Shown: positions 25,183 through 36,111 of the stretch, one piece after another
Layout of the letters: every line of letters starts with the position of its first letter
How positions within the stretch are numbered: position 1 is the first letter of the stretch
Origin: Cranoglanis bouderius
Lineage: Eukaryota; Chordata; Actinopteri; Siluriformes; Cranoglanididae
Length of the DNA: 64,000 nt
Assembly: GCA_023630585.1 (NCBI GenBank)
Contig: CM042552.1
Span: forward strand, 18,664,069-18,728,068
Reading direction: 5' to 3'
Program-made: the position numbers and the translations under genes
Notes under the pieces: model-generated
Databases searched by the model: none
Seen by the model: only the letters and a program-made list of their open reading frames with translations
Told to the model about the DNA's origin: nothing

Positions 25183-25345
25183 GAAAAAATGGGCAAGTAC
25201 AAGGATCTGAGCGAATTTGACAAGGGCCAAATTGTGATGGCTAGATGACTGGGTCAGAGCATCTGCCAAAACGGCAGGTCTTGTGGGGTGTTCCCGGTAT
25301 GCAGTAGTTAGTCCCTGCCAGAAGTGGTCCAAGGAAGGACAACAT
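25183..25345 (+). mobile_element. Tc1/mariner-like transposase N-terminal fragment
   Basis: From ATG 25183 the + strand reads MGKYKDLSEFDKGQIVMAR, then a TGA stop, then LGQSICQ and further broken sequence. This is the first helix-turn-helix region of a Tc1/mariner-type transposase. Only this N-terminal piece remains. The minus-strand 68-codon frame is antisense. Confidence 0.7.
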
Positions 25346-25589
25346 TCCTTCTAAATCTGATTAATTTAAAAAATGTCACCTGGAGCATGTGCCCCAGTAA
25401 ACAAAATAGCAAATAATTTCTCTTACAATGTACATACATAGTACCAAAAAACCTGCTGTTATATAGCTACTTATTAAATTGTTACAAGCAAAACAAATAG
25501 GGGAAACGCTTTAACTTTGCTAACATTAGCTAGCCAGTGCTAGCAGGATCAAGGTAAGGTGTTTTGTCAAGCACAGATCCTGATCGTAA

Positions 25590-25745
25590 ACTGGTTTTGT
25601 CATAAATGATTTAGGGGTCATACTGTAATGGTGGATTTGTGTAGATTCATGACATATAATCCCAAACGAAGTAAATTTCAGTTCCAGGTAATAACATTAA
25701 GAAAGGTTCAAAAGGGGGTGAATACTTATGCAAGGCACAGGGGGT
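25590..25745. mobile_element. Terminal fragment of a Tc1-like element
   Basis: Ends with GGGGGTGAATACTTATGCAAGGCAC, the typical outer end of one Tc1-like group. It may be the far end of the element whose transposase start lies at 25183. Confidence 0.5.
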
Positions 25746-26487
25746 CCAACCAAACACTGACTTCTGACATGTTGAAAATATAAAAGAATGTGAGGCTATT
25801 TTAATTTAAAGTATAAAATGGTGTGATGGCTCCATCAGTGCAGACTTCAACTATTATATTAAATACAGACCTATTGAAATATTAAATATTTATTGTTTCC
25901 TTCTGGATGAGATCAAATTCATTTATTGAGATTCATTTATTTGTACACGTGATCCATTTAATTTTCACACACAACTCATTTGCACCACTGATTCATTTAT
26001 TTTCATGCACGATTCGTTTATTTTTTTACAGGCAATATTTAATTTTGCATGTGACTCATGTGATGGCTTTATCATCTTTTATCATGTTTACATATTTTTT
26101 AACCGGACAAATCAAGCAGCCCGAGTGACTTTGATCAGGAAAATATTTATTAAAATCTCATCCCAATCTGGTAACCTGGTGTACTTACTTTACCAGTTTT
26201 ACAGTCTATAAAGTGTGCGAGCTGAACAACAGGACACAACGAGAAGAGAAATGAAAGCGTTTTTTTTTTGTTTTGTTTTTTTGTCAACAGTGACATAATA
26301 AGGGGAAAACCCTATGTCATAAGTGTAAACTCTATGCGTTATAGCTGTGTACGAAAAAATGTCTGCTGTTACCAAACACATTACATTACAAATATTTAAG
26401 GACATTTATAGAACCTACTGTATAAAAATGTAACCTGAGACCGAATGTCTCTATTTGTACTGTGAATGAATTTAATAAATAATGAAT

Positions 26488-26900
26488 AAAAAGTACTGTG
26501 CAAAAGTTTTAGGCACCCTATTTTTTTTTTTTTTTTTTTTTTTTTTTAGTACAAACTTTGTTATAGATTGTTTTTATGACTTCTACATTATCAAGTCAGC
26601 ACAAAAAAAACAACATTTTAGATTCCCAAACATTAGTTTTGTAGCACAAAATTAAATGTTACAAAAAAAAAAATGTTTGTATGTCATTAAAGAAAGCAGC
26701 GTATCACGTAAGAGACACTTTTCAGACGGTAAACACAATGAAGGCTGCTGGGTTTCGCTGCAGAAATAAGAAGCGAGTGCGAAAGTCAAAGTGTCCAGAA
26801 GAACTGTGGCTGGTTCTGCAAGATGCTCAATAAAACTTCCCAGCTCATTTCCTTATAAAACTGCACACATTGTATTGAAAACCCTTTTCACGGTACTGTG
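26488..26900. mobile_element. Non-autonomous DNA transposon-like repeat
   Basis: Starts AGTACTGTGCAAAAGTTTTAGGCACC and ends near CACGGTACTGTGTATA, which are partial inverted ends (TACTGTG). The inside holds transposon-like text including AGAACTGTGGCTGGTTCTGC and a 27-base T-run (26521-26547). No intact transposase frame. Confidence 0.55.
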
Positions 26901-27301
26901 TATATATAAATGTTCAGATTGTAAGTGTTTCTCGCAACAGAAATCTATTAGGTGAATTAGTATCCATGTGAATTAGTATACACCGATATGTGATTACATA
27001 TGAAACGTGTAAAGGTGCATTTCAACATGTTAAACTCTCCAAATTGCACATGGCTACATATGAAAACGGGGTTTTTTTTGTTGTTGTTGTTGTTGTTGTT
27101 TTTTTTTAAGAAAATGAATTGTGTGAAAAACAAATCACATCAAAAATAAACAAATCATATAGGAAAATACTCAAAGGTGAAAATAAAAGCACGGTCTGTG
27201 TGGAAAAACATTTAAATTGAGAAAGAAAAGTGTTTCTTTCACATTTCATGTGATTATTCTATAAGGAAGTCGTTTTAAGTCGTGTGCATGCCATGTAAGG
27301 A

Positions 27302-27304
<3 letters not shown>

Positions 27305-27337
<33 letters not shown>
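27305..27337. repeat. (GT)n microsatellite
   Basis: About 16 GT units, just upstream of the CpG-richer patch. Confidence 0.95.
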
Positions 27338-27338
<1 letters not shown>

Positions 27339-27389
27339 GATATCAGATTGCTACCAAAACAATCTGTTCAGATCCATTCACCATGCTGT

Positions 27390-27512
27390 GTCATGGTCAC
27401 GTGATCAGAAGGACGATGTCGCGTGACACAACACGGCAACAGCAGCCGGGTTTTCAGTTCAGTTCATATTTCAGTTCGGAAGAAGAGCTCTGAATCACTC
27501 GGTAAGAACATA
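27390..27512 (+). promoter_or_regulatory. Possible promoter and first exon with splice donor
   Basis: Locally CpG-richer than its AT-rich surroundings, with a palindromic E-box-like TCACGTGA near 27397, followed by a stretch ending AATCACTCG|GTAAGAAC, a strong donor site. Exon-like pieces follow at about 28151-28247 and 28334-28444 (the latter bounded by CACACAG and GGTGAGTC). None has a long frame, so they could be untranslated exons of an immune gene now lost or lying elsewhere. Confidence 0.25.
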
Positions 27513-28910
27513 AAACACTGTAAATACACAATATGAAATGTTAACCTGCTGCTCAAGTGTGCTGTTAGCGTCCACAGCTACAAAACTTCACTTTGTTACT
27601 TTAAAATGGCGGGATAAACGATAGTGAAACTTGTTGTGTGATAAATCCTGACTGGAGAGAGATGTTTAAACGATAAAAAGAAGTTAAAACGATTCGGAAA
27701 TAAACAAATATTGTTGTTTTTTTTATTTAAAACAAAGTTATTGTATTACAAATACAAAATTCTTGTATAATAAACCCGCATTAACAACGTGGTTCTCTGC
27801 ACGCGCATTTATTCTCTCTTCACGTGCGGACATTTTGAAGTGTTTCTCCATGTACAAGCATGAAGGGTTGCCAGATTGTGGCTTTTGATACATTTTTTAC
27901 ATTTTTTTTTTATTCTTGTTTTAAACTCTTTAGAATTGCATGAATAAACCAGAATGTAACTGTAGATATGGTGCAAAGATAACAAGTCAGATGTCTGTGA
28001 AAAGCCGAGAAGAAAGAATGAGAAACCAGTCTCTTAATTAGTCTTTAATCAGATACGGTATTATCGTCTGACTGCGGGAGGTGATTACACGGTGAAATAA
28101 ACCTACGTGCGTCTTTCACGTGTGATCAGTTTATTCTTTGTATTTATCAGGCACTACGTGACATCTCCAGCTTTGCATGTGTGAGGAGTGAGAACCGCAT
28201 GATGGGACATCACATGTCAGGACATGGACGAGAAACGCCAAACCCAGTGTGAGAAACTTAACAAACCATAAACACGTCACAATCGTTATGACTTTAATGA
28301 AGGCTAAAATTTAAAGCTGTAATAACTGCACACAGGTCAGAGACAGCAGCAGGCGCGGCACTGAGCTTTCCGTGCACAGGAACTGATCTGAACACGGATC
28401 ATCCTGCTCACTTCAAAAACGGCAGCATCTTCACTAATAAAAGGTGAGTCTGACTCATACATACATTCACAGCTTCATGCAGAGACACAGCGTGTCTCAT
28501 ATATTTTTCATATATATATTTATTTGATTATGAAATTCAGCAATCCAAAAACACATGAACGTTTGATTTATAAAAACAATGAATAAAATCCAATGACTTT
28601 TTTATTGACCTAACTGTTTTCAGACTGCAGGCCCTGATCACAGAATGTCAACACCCCGACTGCAACCAGTGGAGTATCCAAAGATTAGTAGAATTTTAGC
28701 ATTGAGCAGCGCAACGTATTATCCTTCAGCTGATAATACAGATGTTCTGTCTTTCAATCAGTTGTGTTTACGTGACCTCAATAATCTAAAGATGAGCAAC
28801 ATGATGATATCGAGACAAGAAGATCAACAAAGCACACAGTCATGAATTGCACTTGTTACACTTCATCCTCTTTTTTATGTCCCTGTTCACATTAGGAACA
28901 TCCAGTCCCT

Positions 28911-29275
28911 CCAGGATTTTGCGATCGCAGGAAATTCGAACGCACGATCAAGCAAACTCCGCAACGTCCGGAGGAGCTCGCGATTTTTAAAAAATGACCG
29001 CAGATTTGGGCCAAGACGCGTCATGTGACATCATCAGAGCACGCATTCAGGCAAAGCCCTCTTCGATTCACGTGCGTCGAACATGAGTACAGCTAAAAGG
29101 TCTCATTTACCGTGAAAGACGTGCAAAACAATTTCGTGCAATTGCAATTTCACCAATGCAAGTTAAAAAATTTTTTTTAAAAAGCACAAAAAACTCTCAG
29201 CAAAATTAAGCATTTTTGGCCGCAACAATCACAAAAAAAAGGTCGCAAAATTCAGCCGCCATGAATGACTTGTAT
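28911..29275 (+). mobile_element. Non-autonomous TIR element, copy 1 (partner at 36139)
   Basis: Starts CAGTCCCTCCAGGATTTTG and runs through text shared in inverse orientation with 36139-36543: AAATCTGCGG/TTTGGGCCAAGA, GCCAAAGCCCTCTTCGATTC, ACATGAGTACAGCTAAAAGG and GCATTTTTGGC. The far end is degraded. No coding capacity. The CAG ends and length suggest a hAT-like MITE, which is inference. Confidence 0.7.
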
Positions 29276-29279
29276 ACTG

Positions 29280-30560
29280 AATCTTTATAATTAATATGTG
29301 ATCTTCAGTGGTGTCCAATTTTTTTTTTTTTTTTTATAATGAAATTCTGAGTTTTTGTTTATTATTATTATTATTTAATTTTTTTTTTTTCATTGACATG
29401 GTTTATTTTCACTTTGATTGCCGTTTCACTCCCTGATGATAGCGGTGCAGTGAGATTCAGCCCTCACGTCATCTCTAGCTGAAGAGAGCGATGCAGCAGC
29501 CCTTTAGTCCTTTTGTCTGTCTAGCTGTCTCTCTTGTGTGCACACCTGCGCTAACAGATCAGCTTCCAAAGCCTTTCTTCTTTCGAAAGCCACTGTAACT
29601 GCACTAGCGGTTAACTAACCACTAACTTCTCACAGGAATAAAAATGTAGCACCAATCATCACTTAACACGTGACAAATATTTCAATATTAAATTTATTTA
29701 ATGTGTTTCGGGGTGGAGGTTTCCTTTAAGCTATGGCCAGAGAGCCATTAATGAATCCAAAAAAAACCACTTCTTTTAATGAACGTGCCTTCAAATACAG
29801 CAGAAAGGTCTGATCATTTCTCATTAATTATATATGTATATTTTTTTTTATACGTCAGTGGCTGTAAATGTAAGCTTTACTGATAACTCTGCACTTTCCT
29901 CATTATGTGAAACATATGTACTTGAATGTAATTACACGGCAATTGTCTTAGAATCTTTTCCTTTCAGATGATATTTCTAAAAATCTGTCAGTAAATAATT
30001 TCAGCATCTTTGGCTAATTTTTCTTTCTTTCTTTTTTTTTTTTTTTTTTTAATCATCATATCATAATGGATAAATGTCTGGGTTGCAGCCAGTGAAAATG
30101 GTTTCCTTTATGGAAAAATCACATGCATACAAGTTTTCCCACGTATGATTGTAAATGAGAAGTGTATGTGAAGCATTTTTAGTCATGCACCTGACTTTTG
30201 CTTGTATCTTTGTATTACCTACAAAGCTGCAGGTAGTGCACCTTTACCATAAAAGATGATTGCAATCCAATTATGCGTCTTCACTCATTATTAAAGGTCC
30301 ACTGCACTTTCCCACAAGAACATTACTTTAACTTTGATACCAAAAAGAAAAACGAACGAGGAAAACTGAACATGACAGTCTACCTGATTGTAGCTAGTTC
30401 ATGTAACCCCTAGGACAAAAACAGAAATCATAAACCCTGAGATTAAATAATCAATTCAAATGTAGTACAAAATGTGCAGACAGGGAAACAGTGATGGGGA
30501 AAATCAAAGCGAAAGGAGCTCTTCTGAGACACACATACACATAACTGCATTTTTCAGTTT
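29280..30560. other. AT-rich DNA with T-runs, nothing recognised
   Basis: Contains several long T-runs (29319-29335, 30029-30050) and no convincing frame. It lies directly upstream of the SPRY fragment, where intact paralogs would have their 60-nt exon 5, which is not found here. Confidence 0.45.
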
Positions 30561-30573
30561 TCTTTTATTTTAG

Positions 30574-30851
30574 ATTTCTGTTATTGGACTCTGTATCCCA
30601 GCACAGTTTATCATAACCTTCATCTGTCTAAGAAGAACAGAGTGGTGAAATTCAGTGGGAGCGAGCAATCATACTCTGATCATCGTGAGAGATTTGACTA
30701 CTATATTCAGGTGTTGTGTAAGGAGAGTGTGTGTCGGCGCTGTTACTGGGAGGTCGAGTGGAGAAGTGTTGTGGACATCTCAGTCTCATATAAAGATATC
30801 AGGAGGAAGGGACAGGATAAGGCTGGTTGGTTTGGACATAACAGGACATAA
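30574..30851 (+). pseudogene. TRIM pseudogene fragment: 5' half of a PRY-SPRY exon
   Basis: An acceptor (TTTATTTTAG) is followed by sequence matching the last exon of the two intact TRIM genes. It stays open in the expected phase as far as GWFGHNRT and carries the family text VLCKESVCRRCYWEVEW and ISVSYKDIRRKGQDK. Homology stops at about 30840, right where GGACATAAC is duplicated in tandem (30833-30851), and a stop codon follows. The C-terminal half of SPRY is missing, and no RING, B-box or coiled-coil exon lies upstream. A truncated duplicate unlikely to make a functional ligase. Confidence 0.88.
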
Positions 30852-31764
30852 CTTGGGCAGGCTGTTATTGCTGCAGTGTCGTCATTTTGGGACCCAAGTG
30901 GAAACCCAGATACCGTCCTTCCACCCATCCAATTGCACCCTTCTTTCGATTTGCTGTGAGTTCTGCCTGTCTCAAGGATCTCAGGACAGCTCTCAGATGT
31001 TGTAATGATGCTGCCAACCATTACTATAAATAATTATATCATCTAAATAACAGATATATTAAAAGCAAAATAAAGAGAAAATACAGTGAACCTGAGTTGT
31101 ACAGTACAATTATTAAGGATGCTGTAGCTGTAATGGCGGTTATGCGCAACAAACTTCCGTATTCGGTAAAACAGGTCGCATCGCTTCCGGTTCTGTACGT
31201 TCTACGCTGACATGGCACTGTTTTACTCAAGATGCCTTCAGGAATTACCGCAGATGAACATACGAAGATGATACTAACATCACGCATGGAGGTACACAGC
31301 AGAAATCAATGTTAGGATTTTCCCGGTACTTTATCATTGACTTTATCATGTGATGTTTGATATAGACCCTATTTAGTAGTAATTATGGAAGATGTAAATT
31401 TTTTTCAATCTGGCAACCTGGTATGTTCGCTTTGTTCTTCCGCCATCTGCTGGTCAAACAGTGCTACCGCACATAAACACACTAGCGCCTGGAAATACAG
31501 GTGTTTAATGAGCTTAAAAACACAGAATGTTTTATATGCAATAACTTCATTTGTACAAATGAGGAAGGCCTTCGGTAAACTTTATGATTTTCCAAACTTT
31601 TTTTTTTTTTTGCCTAAAGGCTCACTACCCCGATGACCATTTGCTCAAAAGGGCCACGCCCTTCACACGATGAGGTGAGTTACCTGTTTGTTTGTTTGAT
31701 GGAGAATAGTTACTGTTATTTTCCTAACATTTATACACATAATGATCTAACTGATGGTTTAAAG
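30852..31764. other. Unassigned DNA after the SPRY fragment
   Basis: Non-homologous to the intact SPRY exons. Frames of 92 and 82 codons on minus have no recognisable domain. A GTTT run lies near 31688. Confidence 0.4.
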
Positions 31765-32586
31765 CAGGGGTATTCAAATACAATCTGAGAAGGTCCAGTC
31801 GCACAGATTTCCTAAGTGGCAAAGGTCCGGATAGATATTGTCATTTATTGGTGCTCTCGTACAGCACAGTAACAAACATACTTGTCCATATTATGATTTG
31901 GGATCAGATGTTTTCAGGACTATTATTAAATATATTATATGAGACCATTCAGACACATTTTAATGAACTACAAACAACTTCTTTATTTCGACTGTGAAAA
32001 TGTGCATTGTACAGGGTGTACTTGTAGTCAGTAGGCTATTACTATTTGTCTTGCTGCATCAAGAAAATTGACGAAATTAGTTTAAAAACAAAGTAAAATT
32101 AAATTAATCTGCACATTTGTGACAACATATCTGAGCAAAAGTGGTTGCATAGTAATCTGTATGCAAAACAAAATGTCACTGTGAGCCTTCTAATTTTACA
32201 TAATTTTACATTATGTTTGGCATAAAAACCTTAAATAATGTAAAAACAACAAACACTATTACATGTGTATTGAACATTGTATTTATATTGAACTATCCAA
32301 AACACAAACCATTCCAAACAAATCACACTCACTGCACTGTTGGATGTACAATTCTAATATGGCTGTGAAGGTTGTTAGTGAAGGTTGAAGTGAAGGATGT
32401 TAGTGAAGGTTGTTAGTAGACCCTGCTCCACAGAGAGCAAGAGCAGAGCGCTGCACTGGGTCTATTATGTTTGAAAGCTGTCAAAAATAATTTTATTGAC
32501 TTCAATATTGTTTAATGCTGTTTGGTCCGTATTGGCCCTTTGCTGGGTCCGGACATGGACTGTGGTCCGCCATTTAAATATGACTG
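31765..32586. mobile_element. hAT-like non-autonomous DNA element (822 bp)
   Basis: Ends are CAGGGGTATTCAAA on the left and, inverted, CCAGTCATATTTAAA on the right. Both inner flanks hold GGTCC text (AGAAGGTCCAG and TGTGGTCCGCC). Flanking 8-bp sequences GTTTAAAG (31757-31764) and GTATAAAC (32587-32594) agree at 6 of 8 positions, consistent with an aged 8-bp hAT target duplication. No transposase frame. Confidence 0.65.
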
Positions 32587-32594
32587 GTATAAAC

Positions 32595-33030
32595 AAATTC
32601 GTCCATCTGTCCATCCATCTATTTTTGAACAGTTAACAAGTAGCTAACATTACCACACTGCATTCAGTTATAAATTCTGTTTCTTCTTGCTGAATTGGCA
32701 ATGGGTGACTGTGTGTTGACACAGTATTCATGATGGTGTTAGATTGCTGAATTCACATTCTTGAAATAAATAGTGACATGAAAGAGGTATGAACATCGGG
32801 AGCTCCATCCTGGTGCATCCACTGTGGTCACATCATCTGCAACACTATTTACTTTTCAGAATATTTGTGCACATGTGCGTTATGGTTTATGGTAGCCCAT
32901 TTTCGAGGGGGTGTAGAAAATGTGGTTCATTCTTTCAGCTTCATTAAACACATCCTACCAAAAAATTGGTGGAAAAAATTCAGGAAGGCTGAAATGGATT
33001 TGAATGAATTGTTGTTTACAGGTTTCAGGT
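32595..33030. other. Intergenic DNA, nothing recognised
   Basis: No domain-bearing frame. The 82-codon + frame starting at 32865 has no recognisable features. Confidence 0.4.
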
Positions 33031-33520
33031 TGTCATGGGATGTAGTCAGAGACAGATGCAAATTGAGTTTAGAGATTTTATTGAAGACATTGGCAAACAG
33101 ATCCAAAACGTGATGCAAAAAAACATAAACAGAGACAGGCAAGTAGTCAGGTGGTCAACAAATGAAATGGTGAGGGCAAATCCAAAAATCCAAAAACCAG
33201 AGAGCAAGGCAAGATCAAATACCATTATATCTAGACACAAAAAGCAAGGCTTTGTAAATTCAGGTATTAGCACACTGAGCATTACTTCACAACTTTGTAA
33301 TTGTAATTGTAATTAACCAAAGTCTGTTTATAAAGGGTATGCATGCGACTGGAAACAGGTGTGTATGATTAGAACTCAGGTGAGGTATGAATGTGCCAGT
33401 GGAGTGTTGTGCTGGGGATTGTAGTCTGTGGCAGCCATGTAGTGTGCAGTGTGTTCTGGGAAGTGGAGTGGATTCCTGTGCTGATTCGAGACCCCGACTG
33501 TCACCAGTTGTGCATACAGA
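33030..33520 (-). mobile_element. Probable LTR-retrotransposon leader/terminal fragment
   Basis: Text such as AGAGACAGGCAAGTAGTCAGG, CCAAAAATCCAAAAACCAGAG and GTGTTCTGGGAAGTGGAGTG resembles leader and LTR regions of fish Gypsy elements. No boundaries or target duplications could be fixed, so the assignment is tentative. Confidence 0.4.
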
Positions 33521-33786
33521 CCTATCAGTTACCTCCCGAGTTCTAGCAAGGAGGCTCTAACTCAAACACACTTAAAACACTACACTCACACTAGCAAGTG
33601 AAAAGCCACTCGTGTCTCTTGCAGTTTGTCTCTTGTGGCCATGAATCAACTTTTACTGTTAACACTAGTGGACGTGGCCTGTCCAGCAGGGATATTTTTC
33701 TTCCAATCAGAAATGGCTATAGCTACTGTATACATGGCTTTTAAATTGAGCTGTATCGCCGCGAGTGCCCTCTAAGGCAAATAATG

Positions 33787-35490
33787 CAGGTAATTAGCCT
33801 AAACATGCTGCACCTGGCTGCACCTCTTTGTAAGCCCTCCAAATGCCTCAAAGGAAGGTTGACATCAGCTCCAGTTCTGCATATGCCAGACCCTGAGGCT
33901 CAATTAATCGTGGAGGTTGATGCCTTGGGTATAGGAGTTGGTGCGGTCCTCTCCAAGCATTCAGGGCCTGACCAGAAATTGCACCCATGTGCATACTTTT
34001 CCCACTGTCTGACCCCACCTGAGAGGATGTTGGTAACTGCAAACTCCTGGCTCTGCAGTTGTGGAGGCACTGGCTGGAGGGGGCCAAGCACACACCCACC
34101 AGCCTATAAGTCCCTCCCCCTGAATAGTGGCTCCCTTGCACTGGGGTCTGGAGCAAGCCATCCGCAATGCTCTCCATCAAGAGCCAGACCCGGGCGGGGC
34201 CCTCCAGGAAAACTTTATGTCCCATTGGTCATATGACCTCAGACCCTTTCTTGGAGTCATACATCCCTATTTCCAGGATACCCTTGAGCCGTTTTGCACC
34301 AAAGTTTTTGGTGGCCCAGCATGGACAAGGACATCTGGGTCTCATGGCAACCTGTCAGGTTTGTGTCTAGAACAAGGAGCTCCCCACACACCCATCTGGC
34401 TTGCTTTATCCCCTGCCCATACCCTCTTGCCCATGGTCCCATCTTTCATTGGACTTTATTACAGGTCTGCCAACATCCCAGGGGATGGCGGTGATCCTGG
34501 TCATTGTGGATCAGTTCTCAAAGGCCTGTAAGTTCATCCCTCTGCCTAACCTCCCAAGGAGACAGCCAAGCTCCACCTGCAGCACGTGGTTCGGGTGCAT
34601 GGCTTACCAACGGACTTGGTCTCTGACCGGTCACCAGCTGGTTCCGGAAGGCCTTCTGTCACCTCTTGGGGGCTACAATTAGCCTATCCTCAGGGTTTCC
34701 TCCCAAATCTAATAGCCAAACTGAGAGAGTTAAACAAGATTTAGCGCACTTCCTTGGTTTCCTCCAACCCCTCATCATGGGCACAACACCTGATGTGGGT
34801 GGAGTATGCTCACAAGCAGGAAGCCAGATTATCCCTGCAAGCTACTGCTCAGAGAAAAACCCACAATGCCAATTGGAAGAGGCATCTTGACTCATCCTTC
34901 TGGCCAGGGCAGCAGGTATGGTTAGCTACCAGGGATTCTTGGTACTTCCAGGCTGCTGGAGTCCAAGAAATTGGCCCCATGGTATATCGGACCTTTTAAG
35001 ATCCTTAGGAGGATCAATCCGGTGGTGTACCACCTAGCACTCCCCCATACCACAAGAATCAATCCCACCTTCCTTCTCTTGCAGTTAAAACCATTTCTGT
35101 GTTGTTCTTTGGTGACTTCAACTCACCCAACCCCTCCCCCACTTCATATTATTGATGGAGCACCAGCCTTTACTGTGAGACATATCCTAGACTCATGCCA
35201 CATTCAGGGTGGCACCCTTTACTTGGTGGACTGGGAGGCTTACAGTTCAGAGGAATGCTCTTGAGTCCCTGGGAGGGTTACAGTCCAGAGGAATGCTCTT
35301 GAGTCCCAGCTCAACATATCTTGGTCCCAGAGTTCATCAAGGAATTCCATAGGCACTATGCAGCTTTTATCACAGGCTTTTATTACAGACCCAGCACCAA
35401 TTGCTATCCAATGCTCTTGTGCAGGTAATCAGCCTAAACGCACTGCACCTGGCCATGCCTCTTTATAAGCCCTCCAAATGCCTCACTGTG
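33787..35490 (+). mobile_element. Internally deleted, decayed Ty3/Gypsy (chromovirus-type) retrotransposon
   Basis: The + strand shows, in order and with frame changes: an RNase H region near 33855-34080 (LTSAPVLHMPDPEAQLIVEV), integrase pieces near 34240-34760 (WSHLSLDFITGLPTSQG, VDQFSKACKFIPLP), and a chromodomain-like end near 34965-35265 (GPFKILRRINPVVYHL ... LYLVDWEAYSSEEC). Gag, protease and most of reverse transcriptase are absent. The LTR-like text GTAATTAGCCTAAAC ... AAGCCCTCCAAATGCCTC (33791-33851) recurs at 35427-35483 and is joined directly to the RNase H region on the left. It is not able to move by itself. Confidence 0.83.
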
Positions 35491-35544
35491 TGCAGACATA
35501 GACCTGTGCCATGTAACAGAGCAGTGCAATGCTACTCTGAACTC

Positions 35545-35830
35545 TGATTTAAAGAAAGAAAGAAAGAAAGAAAGAAAGAAAAGGTTTTAAGAAAAAGAAA
35601 GATTTAAAGAGAAAACATTGAGGAAAAGAAAGAAAAGGAACTCAGAATTAAAGAGGAAACATTAAGGGAAAGAAAGGAGGGGAGCTCAGAATTAAGGAGA
35701 AAAATTATTTTTGAAAAGGAAGAAGGGGAACTCAGAAGTACAGAGAAAGTAGATTAAGGAAAAGAAGGGAAAGGAAAGTAAGACTAAAGAGGAAGCTAGA
35801 AAAGAGAAAACCTGATTTTGTGATAAATAT
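35545..35830. repeat. (GAAA)n and purine-rich tract
   Basis: Begins with a perfect GAAA run (35551-35582) and continues as degenerate AG-rich units. Confidence 0.9.
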
Positions 35831-35911
35831 TTGGGTCCTTTAGGTTATGAATGATTTGTTCCATTATTATTTGTTGCCTTTAAGTTTGGCCAGGGGGAGT
35901 TCAGTTCCCCC

Positions 35912-36111
35912 CTTCAGTTCACCCCACAGGTTTTCTATGGGTTTCAAGTCAGGGGACTGGGGTGGACCTTGATTTTGTGGTCAGTAAACCATTTTTGTGT
36001 TGATTTTGATGCATGTTTTGGATCATTGTCCTGCTGGAAGATCCAACCACGGCCCATTTTAAGCTTTCTGGCAGAGGCAGTCAGGTTTTCATTTAATAGC
36101 TGTTGATATTT
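35912..36111 (-). mobile_element. Tc1-like fragment abutting the RING pseudogene
   Basis: Nearly identical to 18953-19152 of the 1.55-kb Tc1-like element (CCCCACAGGTTTTCTATGGG ... CATTGTCCTGCTGGAAGATC). It ends abruptly at 36111, where TRIM intron-1-like sequence (ACAAATGATGTGTGG) begins, so it truncates that relic. Confidence 0.85.

Noticed and set aside
33848..34225. 125-codon minus-strand frame
   Set aside because: Antisense to the Gypsy RNase H/integrase region.
35551..35582. GAAA run and other regular short repeats considered as CRISPR-like
   Set aside because: Simple tandem repeats without unique spacers, in a vertebrate genome.
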